Source of the DNA: Methylobacterium symbioticum
Lineage (GTDB): Bacteria > Pseudomonadota > Alphaproteobacteria > Rhizobiales > Beijerinckiaceae
Length of the DNA stretch: 42,031 nucleotides
Direction: 5' to 3'
NCBI RefSeq assembly: GCF_902141845.1
Contig: NZ_CABFPH010000047.1
Span: forward strand, 1 to 42,031
Of this stretch, positions 33,270 to 40,556 are shown one piece after another (the stretch's first letter is position 1; each line of letters starts with the position of its first letter). The position numbers and the translations under genes are program-made. Under the pieces are notes generated by a model that had not been told where the DNA came from, made no database searches, and was given only the letters and a program-made list of their open reading frames with translations.

Positions 33270-33728
33270 CTATGGGCGAAGGCAGCTCCAGCCCCGCTCC
33301 TGAAGCTCGGCGAGGTGGACCACGCCCGCGGGCACGTCGCGCGCCTCCGGCAGTTGCGGGATCGCGGAAGGCTCCCGGCCCGCCTCGCGGGCGAGCGCCG
33401 CCCGCGTATGCTGGCAGGCGGAGAAGGCCACGAAGGGGTGGCGCGCGCCGATCTCGGCGATGCGCGCCCGCACCGGCGAGGTGTCGGCCCGCAGCATCCG
33501 GTAGCCCGGACCGAGGGCGGTGAGGTCGATGGCGACGCTCTCGCCCGCGGCGGCGTAGTGGGCCGCGAGGGTCTCGATATGGGTGAGGGCGAGGTTCATC
33601 AGCGCCGGATCGTTGACGCCGACCTGGAGCGCGATGCGGTGGCGCGGGACGGCGGTCTCCGCGGCGCGCGCGCTCGTCAGGCCGACGAGGGCGAGCAGGC
33701 CGGCGCGGCCGAACAGGCGACGGTTCAT
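33270..33728 (-). CDS. Exported DsrE-like protein
   Basis: 152 aa with a signal peptide (MNRRLFGRAGLLALVGLTSA, cleavage near ARAAE). The RR pair is not in a strict Tat context. The mature domain (HRIALQVGVNDPALMNLALT, ALGPGYRMLRADTSPVRARI, VAFSACQHTRAALAREAG) resembles periplasmic DsrE/DsrF-like sulfur-relay proteins, with a single Cys in FSACQHT at the usual position. GGAGGA precedes the ATG. Activity in sulfur transfer is a family-level suggestion only. Confidence 0.75.
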   Translation of the reverse strand: MNRRLFGRAGLLALVGLTSARAAETAVPRHRIALQVGVNDPALMNLALTHIETLAAHYAAAGESVAIDLTALGPGYRMLRADTSPVRARIAEIGARHPFVAFSACQHTRAALAREAGREPSAIPQLPEARDVPAGVVHLAELQERGWSCLRP

Positions 33729-33872
33729 CGGCGGATCCTCCCGGCGGTGTCCCGCGAGCATGGACGGGCCGCGGGCCCGCGGGAAGCCCGCCGGCTTCAC
33801 CCGCGCCCGCCGCGCCCTATCTTCCGCGGCCAAGCCCCGCATCCGGGGCAGCAGCGGGAGGGACGCGGCGGC

Positions 33873-34121
33873 ATGGCCAGGGGTATGGGCAGGGGCGCGG
33901 GAAAAGGCGGACTGATCGGTGTCGGTCTGGTGGCTGCGGCGCTGTCGGGCGGCGTCGCGCAGGCGGAGCCGCCGATCCGCAGCCTCCAGGACGCCGCCTG
34001 CCGCAACGAGGCCCGCGCCAGGGTGTTCTCGGCCCCCAATCCGCGCGGCCTCGAACCCGAGGCGATCGGCCGGCAGATCTACCATGCCTGCATGCGCCGG
34101 GCGAAGGGCCGCCGCCGCTGA
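33873..34121 (+). CDS. Small exported protein with a Cys pair (82 aa)
   Basis: The ATG at 33873 has GGGAGG eleven bases upstream; a second ATG 12 bases later is possible. A Gly-rich signal peptide (GLIGVGLVAAALSGGVAQA) ends before EPP. The mature part of about 50 residues has two cysteines framing a basic helix pair (DAACRNEARARVFSAP and IGRQIYHACMRRA), probably a disulfide. Function unknown. Divergent from the DsrE-like gene. Confidence 0.68.
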   Translation: MARGMGRGAGKGGLIGVGLVAAALSGGVAQAEPPIRSLQDAACRNEARARVFSAPNPRGLEPEAIGRQIYHACMRRAKGRRR

Positions 34122-34254
34122 GAGGCGATTGGGCGAATCGGTATGCACCTCCTGCAGATCTGTCCAGCGGTCTGCGGGAAGCCCGGCAAGCCGATACGAC
34201 GAAGCCGGCCCGCTCGCGCGGAACCGGCTCGAATCGCTCGATCCGTGGGTTCGA

Positions 34255-34458
34255 TCAGGCCTGGAGCGGGGCGCCGATCCGGGCGCGCAGCTGAGCCCGC
34301 AGGCCCTCGTTGGCGCCGCCTTCCGCATTGACCCGCCCCATCAGCCGCAGGAGCTGGCTGATCGGGGTCGCATGGCTCTGCACCGCCTCAGCGACGAGCT
34401 GATGAAGCGGTTTCTCCGGCACGGACCGGCCCTGCACGCCGTCGAACGACTGGGGCAT
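34255..34458 (-). CDS. Hypothetical protein (67 aa)
   Basis: Start placed at the ATG at 34458, because the upstream in-frame extension is Arg/Gly-rich and unlike protein; the ribosome site is weak. The product is soluble and helix-prone (PLHQLVAEAVQSHATPISQL, then RAQLRARIGAPLQA). No family recognised. The flanking gaps (34122-34254 and 34459-34638) show nothing beyond short GC-rich dyads. Confidence 0.5.
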   Translation of the reverse strand: MPQSFDGVQGRSVPEKPLHQLVAEAVQSHATPISQLLRLMGRVNAEGGANEGLRAQLRARIGAPLQA

Positions 34459-34638
34459 GGTATTTCGCTCTCGAACGATTCCGAACTGAGGGCGGCCCGA
34501 TACGCCTTTCGCGCGGCGATGGCCAGCCCCTCGCGCAAAATTCGGTAGCCGGCGTGTGAATGCGTCCACACCTCTCCGGTTCCGGCGTTCCGGTCCCGGA
34601 TCCGGCCGATTCGGACAAGCGCGCGGAGCGGTGATCGC

Positions 34639-35343
34639 TCAGGCCGGGGGCGTTCGGTCCGGGCCCGGGAGCGGCGACGGCGCCAGCGGCGAGGCATCGA
34701 AGCCGTCGAGCAGGTCCTGCGGATCGCGGTAGATCGCGATGCAGCCGGCCGCCGAGAGATCCGCCTCGGGGAAGCCGCCGCAGAGGACGCCGACCGTGGC
34801 GAGCCCCGCCTTGCCGGCGGCCTCGGCATCGTAGGGCGTGTCGCCGACCACCACGACCGTGTCGGGCGGCGGATTCCCGAGCTTCTCCAGCACCGCCGCG
34901 AAGATGTCGGGATGCGGCTTCGAGCGCTCGGCGTCGTCCGAGCTGGTGGCGACCGCGACGAGATCGGCGATCCCGAGGATCTCCTGATAGTGCTCGACCT
35001 CGTCGCGCTTGCCCGAGGAGGCGAGCGCGGGGGTGAGCCCTTCGGCGCGGATCCGCTCGAACAGGGCCCGCACCCCGGGGAACGGCTTCACCCGGGCCAG
35101 ATAGGCGCGCTTGAACAGGTCGGAGCGGTAGGCCTCGATCTCGGCCCCCTGCCGGGCGAGCCGGTCGGCGGGGACGAAGACCGGCATCAGCTCGTCGCCG
35201 CCCTTGCCGATCTGGCTCCGCACCGCCCGCGCCTCGGCCTCGATGCCGAAATGGGCGAAGGCCTCCACCCAGGCCGCCGCGTGCAGGTCGACGCTGTCGA
35301 GCAGGGTGCCGTCGATGTCGAAGACGACCGCGCGCATCGCCAT
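34639..35343 (-). CDS. HAD-superfamily phosphatase (phosphoglycolate phosphatase-like)
   Basis: 234-aa haloacid dehalogenase-like hydrolase. Motif I FDIDGTLLDS with Asp9 and Asp11, motif II Ser in ALASSGKRDE, motif III Lys in SKPHPDIF, and motif IV VVGDTPYDAEAA. The cap domain lies between residues 15 and 85. The members closest in pattern dephosphorylate phosphoglycolate or sugar phosphates; the substrate here is not fixed by sequence. An alternative start is two codons downstream. Confidence 0.88.
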   Translation of the reverse strand: MAMRAVVFDIDGTLLDSVDLHAAAWVEAFAHFGIEAEARAVRSQIGKGGDELMPVFVPADRLARQGAEIEAYRSDLFKRAYLARVKPFPGVRALFERIRAEGLTPALASSGKRDEVEHYQEILGIADLVAVATSSDDAERSKPHPDIFAAVLEKLGNPPPDTVVVVGDTPYDAEAAGKAGLATVGVLCGGFPEADLSAAGCIAIYRDPQDLLDGFDASPLAPSPLPGPDRTPPA

Positions 35344-35355
35344 GGCGGAGGGGGC

Positions 35356-35607
35356 TCAGCGCGGGACGAGGTGCAGCCCGTCATCGGGCAGCAGGTTGCG
35401 GGCCGGGCCGCCGGTCTGCTGGCCGCGGCCCTGCTGGTAGTAGGGCAACTCCGGCCGGCGGTCGTTGTCGCTGCCGGAATCGTAGGCCCAGGGCGGGTTC
35501 CAGGGCACCCGGCCGCCGACCGTGACCGGCACCGGGGCGCCGAGCGGGCCGGCCTGCGCGGGCAGCGGCAGCAGGGCCAGGGCGAGAAGGCAGGCGGGGA
35601 TCTTCAT
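35356..35607 (-). CDS. Small exported protein (83 aa)
   Basis: Signal peptide at residues 1-19 (MKIPACLLALALLPLPAQA). The mature part of about 64 residues is Pro/Gly/Tyr-rich, with WNPPWAYDSG and QQGRGQQTGG, and is probably disordered. It sits 12 bases upstream of the HAD gene on the same strand. Family not recognised. Confidence 0.62.
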   Translation of the reverse strand: MKIPACLLALALLPLPAQAGPLGAPVPVTVGGRVPWNPPWAYDSGSDNDRRPELPYYQQGRGQQTGGPARNLLPDDGLHLVPR

Positions 35608-35714
35608 CGGGGTCTCGCGGCGGGGCCGGCCGGGCGGGTGTCTCGGCGGGAGGGCTGGGGCGGGTCTGCGGTGTCAACGGCCGAGGTTCGGCTCCGTTCC
35701 GGGGCCGGAACAGG

Positions 35715-35749
35715 ACAGGGCCCGTCCCCTCTCCGGAGACGGGCCCTGT
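35715..35749. terminator. Strong hairpin downstream of the DUF2934 gene
   Basis: A perfect 12-bp stem, ACAGGGCCCGTC with GACGGGCCCTGT, and an 11-base loop, lying 25 bases past the stop of the DUF2934 gene. There is no T-tract on either side, so it may be a Rho-assisted or RNA-stabilising stem rather than a classic terminator. Confidence 0.45.
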
Positions 35750-35773
35750 GCGGCGCGCGGGATGCGCGGTCGT

Positions 35774-36271
35774 TCAGTGCAGGGCGGCGGCCCGGGCCGG
35801 CGTGCGCGCCGCCTTGGCGGCGAGGCTCGCCGCGACCTTCGCCGTGCCCTTCGCGGCCCCCTTGGCGGCCCCCGTGGCGGCACCCTTGGCAGGCGCCTTG
35901 GCGGCCTTCGCGGCGATCTCGGCCGCGGGCTTCGGGGCAGCGGCCTTTGTCGCCGCGCTCTTGGTCGCCGCGCTCTTGCTGGTCACGGTCTTGGCAGAAC
36001 CGGCCTTCGGCGCGGCCTTGGCCTTGGGCGCTGCCTTGGTCGCCACCTTGGGCGCGTCCGTCTCGGCGAGCGTCGCCGCGACCGCGGCGGTCTCGGCCTT
36101 CACGCGCGGCGCCGCCTTGCGGGCGTGCTTCGGCAGCGCCGTCTCGGCGGGCCCGACGCGCAATTCGGCCTCGGCGCGCAGCCAGTGCAGGTCGGCGCGG
36201 CCGTGAACCCGGCCCTCGCCCTCCCAGATGTAGTAGGCGCGCTCGCGCACCTGATGCTCGGTGATTGCCAT
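35774..36271 (-). CDS. DUF2934 protein with histone H1-like Ala/Lys tail
   Basis: 165 aa. Residues 1-35 match DUF2934 (HQVRERAYYIWEGEGRVHGR then ADLHWLRAE). From about residue 55 to the end the protein is a low-complexity tail built of Ala, Lys, Pro and Thr, with repeated AAPK, AAK and GAAKGAAKG units, as in eukaryotic histone H1 tails and bacterial H1-like proteins. It is expected to bind DNA or other polyanions without a fixed fold. AGGAGG lies six bases before the ATG at 36271. A TTAA-N7-TTAA site 49 bases upstream suggests CtrA control. Confidence 0.8.
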   Translation of the reverse strand: MAITEHQVRERAYYIWEGEGRVHGRADLHWLRAEAELRVGPAETALPKHARKAAPRVKAETAAVAATLAETDAPKVATKAAPKAKAAPKAGSAKTVTSKSAATKSAATKAAAPKPAAEIAAKAAKAPAKGAATGAAKGAAKGTAKVAASLAAKAARTPARAAALH

Positions 36272-36319
36272 GCCGTACCTCCTGGAACCGTCCCCGGGCA
36301 CGACGATGGGAGGGTAGGG

Positions 36320-36334
36320 TTAAGCGTGGGTTAA
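36320..36334. promoter_or_regulatory. CtrA-type binding site (TTAA-N7-TTAA)
   Basis: A perfect TTAA, seven bases, TTAA. This is the consensus box of the alphaproteobacterial cell-cycle regulator CtrA. It lies 49 bases before the start of the DUF2934/H1-like gene. AT-rich 15-mers of this form are rare in such GC-rich DNA. Confidence 0.6.
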
Positions 36335-36368
36335 TGCCTTGCCGCGCCGCAACAGCGGGCTGGCTTCC

Positions 36369-36490
36369 GGAGTGCTCTCCGCCGAAGTGGGTACCGGTTC
36401 GGCGAAAGAGAGCGCGTCACGACGGAGGCACCGGAGCGCTCCCCGCCGAAGGGGAGCGGTTCGACGGACGCGAGCGCGTCAAAACAACGG
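36369..36490. repeat. Two tandem Rhizobiales-type palindromic elements, family E copies 1 and 2
   Basis: Copy 1 (36369-36415): GCTCTCCGCCGAAGTGGGTA, then CCGGTTCGGCGAAAGAGAGC and GCGTCA. Copy 2 (36430-36482) is a diverged version with GCTCCCCGCCGAAGGGGAGC then GGTTCGACGGACGCGAGCGC. A third copy is at 41490-41546. Elements of this ACCGGTTCGGCGAA type are widespread between genes in Rhizobiales. Confidence 0.7.
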
Positions 36491-36492
36491 CG

Positions 36493-36750
36493 CTAGCGCC
36501 GCGACAGCCGCCGCGCGTTCGCCCGCACCTTGCTGCGGTAGCCGGCCACCACGCCCGCGGCGGTGCCGCCGGTGGCCACCAACAGGGCGGCCTCGCCCGC
36601 GGCCGCGATCTTCTCGGTGACCATGCGCTCCATCTCGGCCTGCGCGGCGGTGCCGCCGGTCGCGAGCATGGCGAGCCGCATCCCGATCACCTGCTGGCTC
36701 TCGAGGGCGAGCATCGCCGTGTCCATCGTGAGCGTCCACCAGCCGAACAT
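36493..36750 (-). CDS. Small conserved protein, possibly phasin-like (85 aa)
   Basis: GGGGAGAG lies a few bases before the ATG. The sequence is an amphipathic helical protein (TLTMDTAMLALESQQVIGMR, then AEMERMVTEKIAAAGEAALL) with two ATGGTAA repeats (residues 30-35 and 59-65) and a very basic C-terminus (KVRANARRLSRR). The pattern recalls short phasin-like proteins common in Methylobacterium that coat polyhydroxyalkanoate granules, but I am not sure of this. No signal peptide. Confidence 0.6.
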   Translation of the reverse strand: MFGWWTLTMDTAMLALESQQVIGMRLAMLATGGTAAQAEMERMVTEKIAAAGEAALLVATGGTAAGVVAGYRSKVRANARRLSRR

Positions 36751-36776
36751 GCACTCTCCCCTTGTGTCGGAAGGCC

Positions 36777-36801
36777 CGCGCGGGGTCCTCCTCCCCGCGC
36801 G
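36777..36801. terminator. GC-rich hairpin between two minus-strand genes
   Basis: A 9-bp perfect stem, CGCGCGGGG with CCCCGCGCG, and a 7-base loop, located between the stop at 36819 and the start at 36750. There is no T-tract. It possibly ends or stabilises the transcript of the two-gene operon 36819-37702. Confidence 0.4.
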
Positions 36802-36818
36802 TGGCCCGTCCCGCCCGG

Positions 36819-37238
36819 TCAGTCGAAGTCGAAGCTGCGCTTCGAGCCCGGGCCGCCGAGGCTGATCTTCTTCGGCGCGCCGGCGAGGCTGACCTTCTTC
36901 TGGCCGGGCTTCGGCTTCGGCGCCGGCATCGCGGCGGCCTCCGGCGCCGGGCGGGCCGGCTTCAGATGCGCCTGTCCGTGAATCACCGAGCCGATCTCGC
37001 CGGCGACCCGGATCAGGTCCTCGCGGCTGCAGGCCCGGGCCACCTTCAGGCCGAGCTGGTGCATGTGGCTCTTGCCGTAGAGATAGGCGGCGAGCTGCGC
37101 CCGCTTCAGCGGCGGGATCGCCTCCAGGATCTCGGGCAGGTCGTAGTCGTCGGCCCGGTAGACGGAGCCGAGCAGCTCCATGGAGACCGGGCAGTTGACG
37201 TCGGGCTCGGCACCGCTCGTCGGGTGGGACTGGGTCAT
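36819..37238 (-). CDS. Hypothetical protein with basic repeat tail (139 aa)
   Basis: The ATG at 37238 overlaps the stop of the upstream gene (ATGA), which fixes the start. The N-terminal 95 residues look folded and helical (DDYDLPEILEAIPPLKRAQL, then SREDLIRVAGEIGSVIHG). The C-terminal 40 residues are Pro/Lys-rich with a direct repeat (KKVSLAGAP then KKISLGGPG), ending KRSFDFD. No membrane segment. Family not recognised. Translational coupling ties it to the exported CxxC protein. Confidence 0.68.
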   Translation of the reverse strand: MTQSHPTSGAEPDVNCPVSMELLGSVYRADDYDLPEILEAIPPLKRAQLAAYLYGKSHMHQLGLKVARACSREDLIRVAGEIGSVIHGQAHLKPARPAPEAAAMPAPKPKPGQKKVSLAGAPKKISLGGPGSKRSFDFD

Positions 37239-37702
37239 CGGGTCACCTCGGGCTCGTCGTGAGGCGCCCCCTCGGCGCGGGGGGCGGGGTCTGTCGTGTC
37301 GTCCTGCCGCGGCGCCTGGGCCGCGAACGGTCCGGCGGGGGCGGCCGGCGTCTCTATCGCCTTGGCCTCCGTCGCCTTGGGCGCCGGAGGCAGGGGCTTC
37401 ATGCAGCCGGTGCAGACCGAGGCGATCACGATGCGGGCGCGGGCATTCGCGCGCTCCCACACCGCCTCGCGCGCCGCCCGGGCGCGCCGCGCGGCCTCGG
37501 CCTCGGACAGGCCCTCGGCCGCGCCGCCCGCGCCGATCTCGGCCGGACTCGCGCCCTGCGGCCGGATGCGCAGGAACAGCGGTTCCTCCGCCATCGCGGG
37601 GCCGAGCGCAAGCAGGGCGAGGAATCCGGCCATCAGGCCGGCCGAGACGGGGGCGGCCCCGCCATCCGGTCGGGGCGCCCTGCGGCGCGGGTCGCGTCTC
37701 AT
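37235..37702 (-). CDS. Exported or membrane-anchored protein with a CxxC motif (155 aa)
   Basis: Start at 37702, with GGAGGAG somewhat upstream; an internal Met at residue 24 would give a shorter signal peptide. A hydrophobic segment near residues 20-38 (SAGLMAGFLALLALGPAMA) is a likely signal sequence. An Ala/Arg/Glu-rich helix follows (EAEAARRARAAREAVWERA), then ASVCTGCMKPLPP, where the CxxC could bind metal or be redox-active. A disordered acidic Pro/Ala tail ends the protein. Function unknown. Confidence 0.65.
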   Translation of the reverse strand: MRRDPRRRAPRPDGGAAPVSAGLMAGFLALLALGPAMAEEPLFLRIRPQGASPAEIGAGGAAEGLSEAEAARRARAAREAVWERANARARIVIASVCTGCMKPLPPAPKATEAKAIETPAAPAGPFAAQAPRQDDTTDPAPRAEGAPHDEPEVTR

Positions 37703-37714
37703 GCCCTGGCGGCT

Positions 37715-37825
37715 CCTCCCTGCCCCTTGCCGGCCCCTTGCCGGCCGTGTCGCCGGCCTGTGCCCAGCCCCTGTGGCGGCCTCTTGCCAAGCCCTTGCCA
37801 GCTTCTTGCCAGGCCCCTGCATCCG
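37715..37825. repeat. Degenerate short tandem repeat, 11-12 base unit
   Basis: About nine imperfect units based on CCCCTTGCCGG or CCCTTGCCAG follow one another upstream of the CxxC protein gene. The first two are identical, later ones vary. It includes part of that gene's leader and occupies about half of the gap to 37955. Confidence 0.6.
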
Positions 37826-37890
37826 TCCGGTCCCGCAGATTCCGGGCCCAGGGTGAATCGGAACTTAACGGCCAGCGTGGCCGCCCGCCA

Positions 37891-37906
37891 TTTACCGCTC
37901 GTTAAC
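37891..37906. promoter_or_regulatory. Near-consensus CtrA site (TTTA-N7-TTAAC)
   Basis: TTTA, seven bases, TTAAC; one mismatch from the CtrA consensus. It ends 50 bases before the ATG of the 48-aa gene at 37956, nearly the same distance as the perfect site before the DUF2934 gene. A further TTAAC half-site lies at 37865. Confidence 0.4.
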
Positions 37907-37955
37907 CCTCCGGGTTCAGCCTCGCTCCCATCGACTTTCGGCGGAGGGCGGTTCC

Positions 37956-38102
37956 ATGGCGATCCTCGTGTCCCCGGAGGCGCAGGGCGCGCTGCCGCTC
38001 CTCCTCGCCGCCCTCGCCGCGGCGCTCGCCAGCGCCCTGCGCACGCGCCGCGCGGCACTCCGCCCGGTCCCGGCCCGTCCGCGTCAGCGGCCCCCTGCCT
38101 GA
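37956..38102 (+). CDS. Small predicted membrane peptide (48 aa)
   Basis: GGAGGG lies about eight bases before the ATG. The 48-aa product has one hydrophobic stretch (ALPLLLAALAAALASAL, residues 12-28) followed by a strongly basic Arg/Pro tail, giving a single-pass topology with the tail in the cytoplasm. Its short length makes coding status less certain; the good ribosome site and the possible CtrA site upstream argue for it. The 144 bases after it hold repeated GATCGGG/ATCCCG motifs. Confidence 0.5.
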   Translation: MAILVSPEAQGALPLLLAALAAALASALRTRRAALRPVPARPRQRPPA

Positions 38103-38246
38103 CGGGCGCGGATCCCGTCCGCGCCGATCCCGGCCCAGGATCGGGAATCCTGCCCTGGATCGGGCATCCCGGCCCTCGATCGGCACGGGCATCCGGGCCG
38201 AGGCGCAGGCGGCAGCCGCCGCGGCGTCCGGCCCGACGATGGGCCC

Positions 38247-39575
38247 TCAGATCCCCTCGGCGTAGCCCGTCCCGGCCCGCTCGGCTTCGGCGGCCCGGTC
38301 CCGCTTCGCCTGGGCACGGCCGAGCCAGAGGCTGTTGACGAGCCAGGCGGCCGAGAGCGGCACCGCGACGAGGGCCGCCGCGGTGGAGCCGAGCCCGAGC
38401 GCCCCGATCCCCGCGAAGGACCAGGCGCCGACCTGATCCCCCAAGCGGTACACCACCGTGTCGATGAAGCTCTTGGCCTTGTAGCGGTCCTCCCGCGGGA
38501 CCACCGTGAACAGCACCTCGCGCACGGGCCGGCTGATCGCGAAGTTGCCCGCCCGGCGCAGCACCTGGAAGGCGACGATCGCCCAGATCGTCGGGCTCGC
38601 GGCAAGCGCTGCGAAGCCGAGCATGCTCACCGCCGGCAGGATGGCGAGCGTCGCCCCGACGCCGATGGCCTGGGTGAGCCGTCCGGTGAGGAAGAGCTGC
38701 ACGCCGAGCGTCAGCACGTTCACCGCGAGATCGACGCTCGCGAAGAACGCCGTCTGCGCCGCCCGGTCCGGGAAGCTGCGCTTGGCGATGCCCGCCTGCT
38801 CGAAATACAGGAAGGTCGAGGTCACCGAGAACAGCAGCAGGAACAGGGCGATGTTGAGGAGGTAGGGCGAGGCCAGCGTGCGCGTGATGCCGGCATACAT
38901 GCTGCCGCCGATGGCGCCCGCCTGCGCCTCGGCCTCGGCCGGCACCCGGTGCAGCCGCTCCGACAGGCGGGCGAGCCCGCGCATGCTGAACACGGCGGCT
39001 TCCAGGAGCACCACGGCGCCGAGCATCAGCCCCCAGCTCGGCACCGAGCGGGCGAGGCCCGCGGTGAGGCTCGACCCCGCGATGGCGCCGACCGTCGCGC
39101 CCGCGGCGATGAAGCCGAACAGGCGCTTGCCCTGGCTCGTGGAGAACACGTCGACGATGGTGGCCCAGAAGATCGACACCACGAACAGGTTGAAGATCGA
39201 CAGCCAGACGAAGAACACCCGCCCGATCCAGACGTCCCAGTCCGGCGGCGCCCCGTAGAGGGCCAGGGCGAAGAGCAGGATGTGGCTCGCGAAGAACCGG
39301 TAGGTCAGCGGCACGAAGCGGGCCCGCGGCAGGCTCTTCACCAGCCAGGCGAAGGGCAGGTTCAGCGCCAGCATGCCGACCAGCGTCGCCGTGAACAGCC
39401 AGGGCAGGTTCTCGATGCCGCCGGCGACCCCCATCTGGTCGCGGATCGGGCGCAGCACGTAATAGGCGGCCAGCAGCGAGAAGATGTAGGCCCAGGCCCA
39501 GGCGAGCACCGGCCCCTCCCCCGGGCGCAATCCGACCAGCCGGGCGAGGACGGAGCGGGGGGCGGGGTCAGGCAT
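38247..39575 (-). CDS. Multi-pass membrane transporter, ATP/ADP (NTP/NDP) antiporter-like
   Basis: 442 aa from the ATG at 39575, with about 12 hydrophobic helices. The first helix region (WAYIFSLLAAYYVLRPIRDQ, MGVAGG) and the block VVSIFWATIVDVFSTSQGKR then LFGFIAAGATVGAIAGSSLT resemble bacterial nucleotide-transporter-like proteins related to MFS carriers. In free-living bacteria their substrate is unknown. A GTG at 39599 with GAGGGGG upstream would add eight residues; that ribosome site lies at the edge of a family C repeat. The final 25 residues are charged. Confidence 0.7.
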   Translation of the reverse strand: MPDPAPRSVLARLVGLRPGEGPVLAWAWAYIFSLLAAYYVLRPIRDQMGVAGGIENLPWLFTATLVGMLALNLPFAWLVKSLPRARFVPLTYRFFASHILLFALALYGAPPDWDVWIGRVFFVWLSIFNLFVVSIFWATIVDVFSTSQGKRLFGFIAAGATVGAIAGSSLTAGLARSVPSWGLMLGAVVLLEAAVFSMRGLARLSERLHRVPAEAEAQAGAIGGSMYAGITRTLASPYLLNIALFLLLFSVTSTFLYFEQAGIAKRSFPDRAAQTAFFASVDLAVNVLTLGVQLFLTGRLTQAIGVGATLAILPAVSMLGFAALAASPTIWAIVAFQVLRRAGNFAISRPVREVLFTVVPREDRYKAKSFIDTVVYRLGDQVGAWSFAGIGALGLGSTAAALVAVPLSAAWLVNSLWLGRAQAKRDRAAEAERAGTGYAEGI

Positions 39576-39601
39576 GGGGGCAGGCGCGGCCGACACGGGC
39601 A

Positions 39602-39790
39602 CCCCCTCGCCCCGCTTGCGGGGAGAGGGCCGCATGCACCCTGTCGTGCATGCGGCGAGCGGTAGCGATGGTGAGGGGGCGGCTCCGGCAGGGGCTCTTC
39701 CGTCGAAGCCCCCTCACCCTCGGCTGCCGCCTCGCCGTGCTCCCCGACGAGGGGGAGACACGGCCCTCTCCCCGCAGGCGGGGCGAGGGG
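39602..39790. repeat. Dispersed element, family C copy 2
   Basis: Same order of blocks as 27426-27624: CCCCTCGCCCCGCTTGCGGG, a CCGCATGCAC/GTGCATGCGG hairpin, GGTGAGGGGGCGGCTCCGG, GCCCCCTCACCCTCGGCTGC, and a closing CTCTCCCCGC hairpin. The hairpin arm sequence differs between copies (GCAGGCAC against GCATGCAC) but remains paired. Confidence 0.75.
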
Positions 39791-39833
39791 CGCACAGCTT
39801 GCGAGCGCGCGCTCGGCCGAGCGGCGGCGCCTC

Positions 39834-40556
39834 TCACTGCGTCAGGCCGAGCTTCTGGCGCAGCTCCGGCGCGGTGACGTCGTGGCCGAAGCCGGGGGCG
39901 CCGATCGCGAAACGGTCGGCCTCCTTGAGGCCGCCGGCCACCACCGGGTCGAAGCCGGCATCGCGCACCAGCCCCTCGGCCACCGTCAGCGCGGCGGGAT
40001 CGTCGCCCAGGATCGGGATCGCCATGCGGCCGCCGGGGCGGTCGGCCCCGCCATTGGCACCGTTCTTGGCGAAGATCCGGTAGTTCGCCGTGCTGAAGGC
40101 GCGCACCACCTTGGCGCCGGGGAAGTACTTCGCCGTGGTGGCGCCGAGGCCGCCGGCCTGGACCTCGTCGTAGAGGGCGCCGTCGCGGGCCTTGGTGGCA
40201 TTGCCGGCATCGAGCACGACCTTGCCGGCCAAAGCGGGGCCGATCGCCTTCGCCAGGTCCGGATAGGCCTTGTAGGGCACCGCCAGGAACACGACGTCGC
40301 CGAACCGCGCCGCCTCCTCGGGCGTGCCGGTCCGCGCGTTCGGGCCGGCGGCTTCGGCGACCGCCTTCAGGTCCTCCGGATGGCGCGAGGCGAACATCAC
40401 CGGGTGCCCGGCCTTGGCCCAGAGCGGGCCGATGGTGCCGCCGATATTGCCGCCGCCGATGACGCCGATCTTGAGCGGCTCGGCCGCGGCCGGGCCGGCC
40501 AGGGCAAAGCCGAGGGCGAGCGCGCCGAGCGCGCGGCGGGAGATCTCAGAGCGCAT
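39834..40556 (-). CDS. Exported NADP-binding oxidoreductase (F420:NADP oxidoreductase-like fold)
   Basis: 240 aa. The signal sequence (MRSEISRRALGALALGFALA, then GPAAAEP) has an SRR-A-L pattern, which looks Tat-type. The mature protein starts with a Rossmann fold (KIGVIGGGNIGGTIGPLW, residues 29-46), then ASRHPEDL (56-63), whose Ser-Arg pair is typical for NADPH preference, and VVFLAVPYKAYPDL. The family includes F420-dependent NADP reductases and NAD(P)-binding enzymes normally found in the cytoplasm. It overlaps the aldo/keto reductase gene by 11 bases. Confidence 0.8.
   Translation of the reverse strand: MRSEISRRALGALALGFALAGPAAAEPLKIGVIGGGNIGGTIGPLWAKAGHPVMFASRHPEDLKAVAEAAGPNARTGTPEEAARFGDVVFLAVPYKAYPDLAKAIGPALAGKVVLDAGNATKARDGALYDEVQAGGLGATTAKYFPGAKVVRAFSTANYRIFAKNGANGGADRPGGRMAIPILGDDPAALTVAEGLVRDAGFDPVVAGGLKEADRFAIGAPGFGHDVTAPELRQKLGLTQ

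Noticed and set aside
35715..35749. Classic rho-independent terminator
   Set aside because: The stem is perfect but lacks a T-tract on either strand, so it is listed only as a possible terminator hairpin.
38103..38246. GATCGGG/ATCCCG repeats after the 48-aa gene as a defined repeat array
   Set aside because: Units vary in length and spacing and no consensus period could be set; treated as low-complexity GC-rich sequence.
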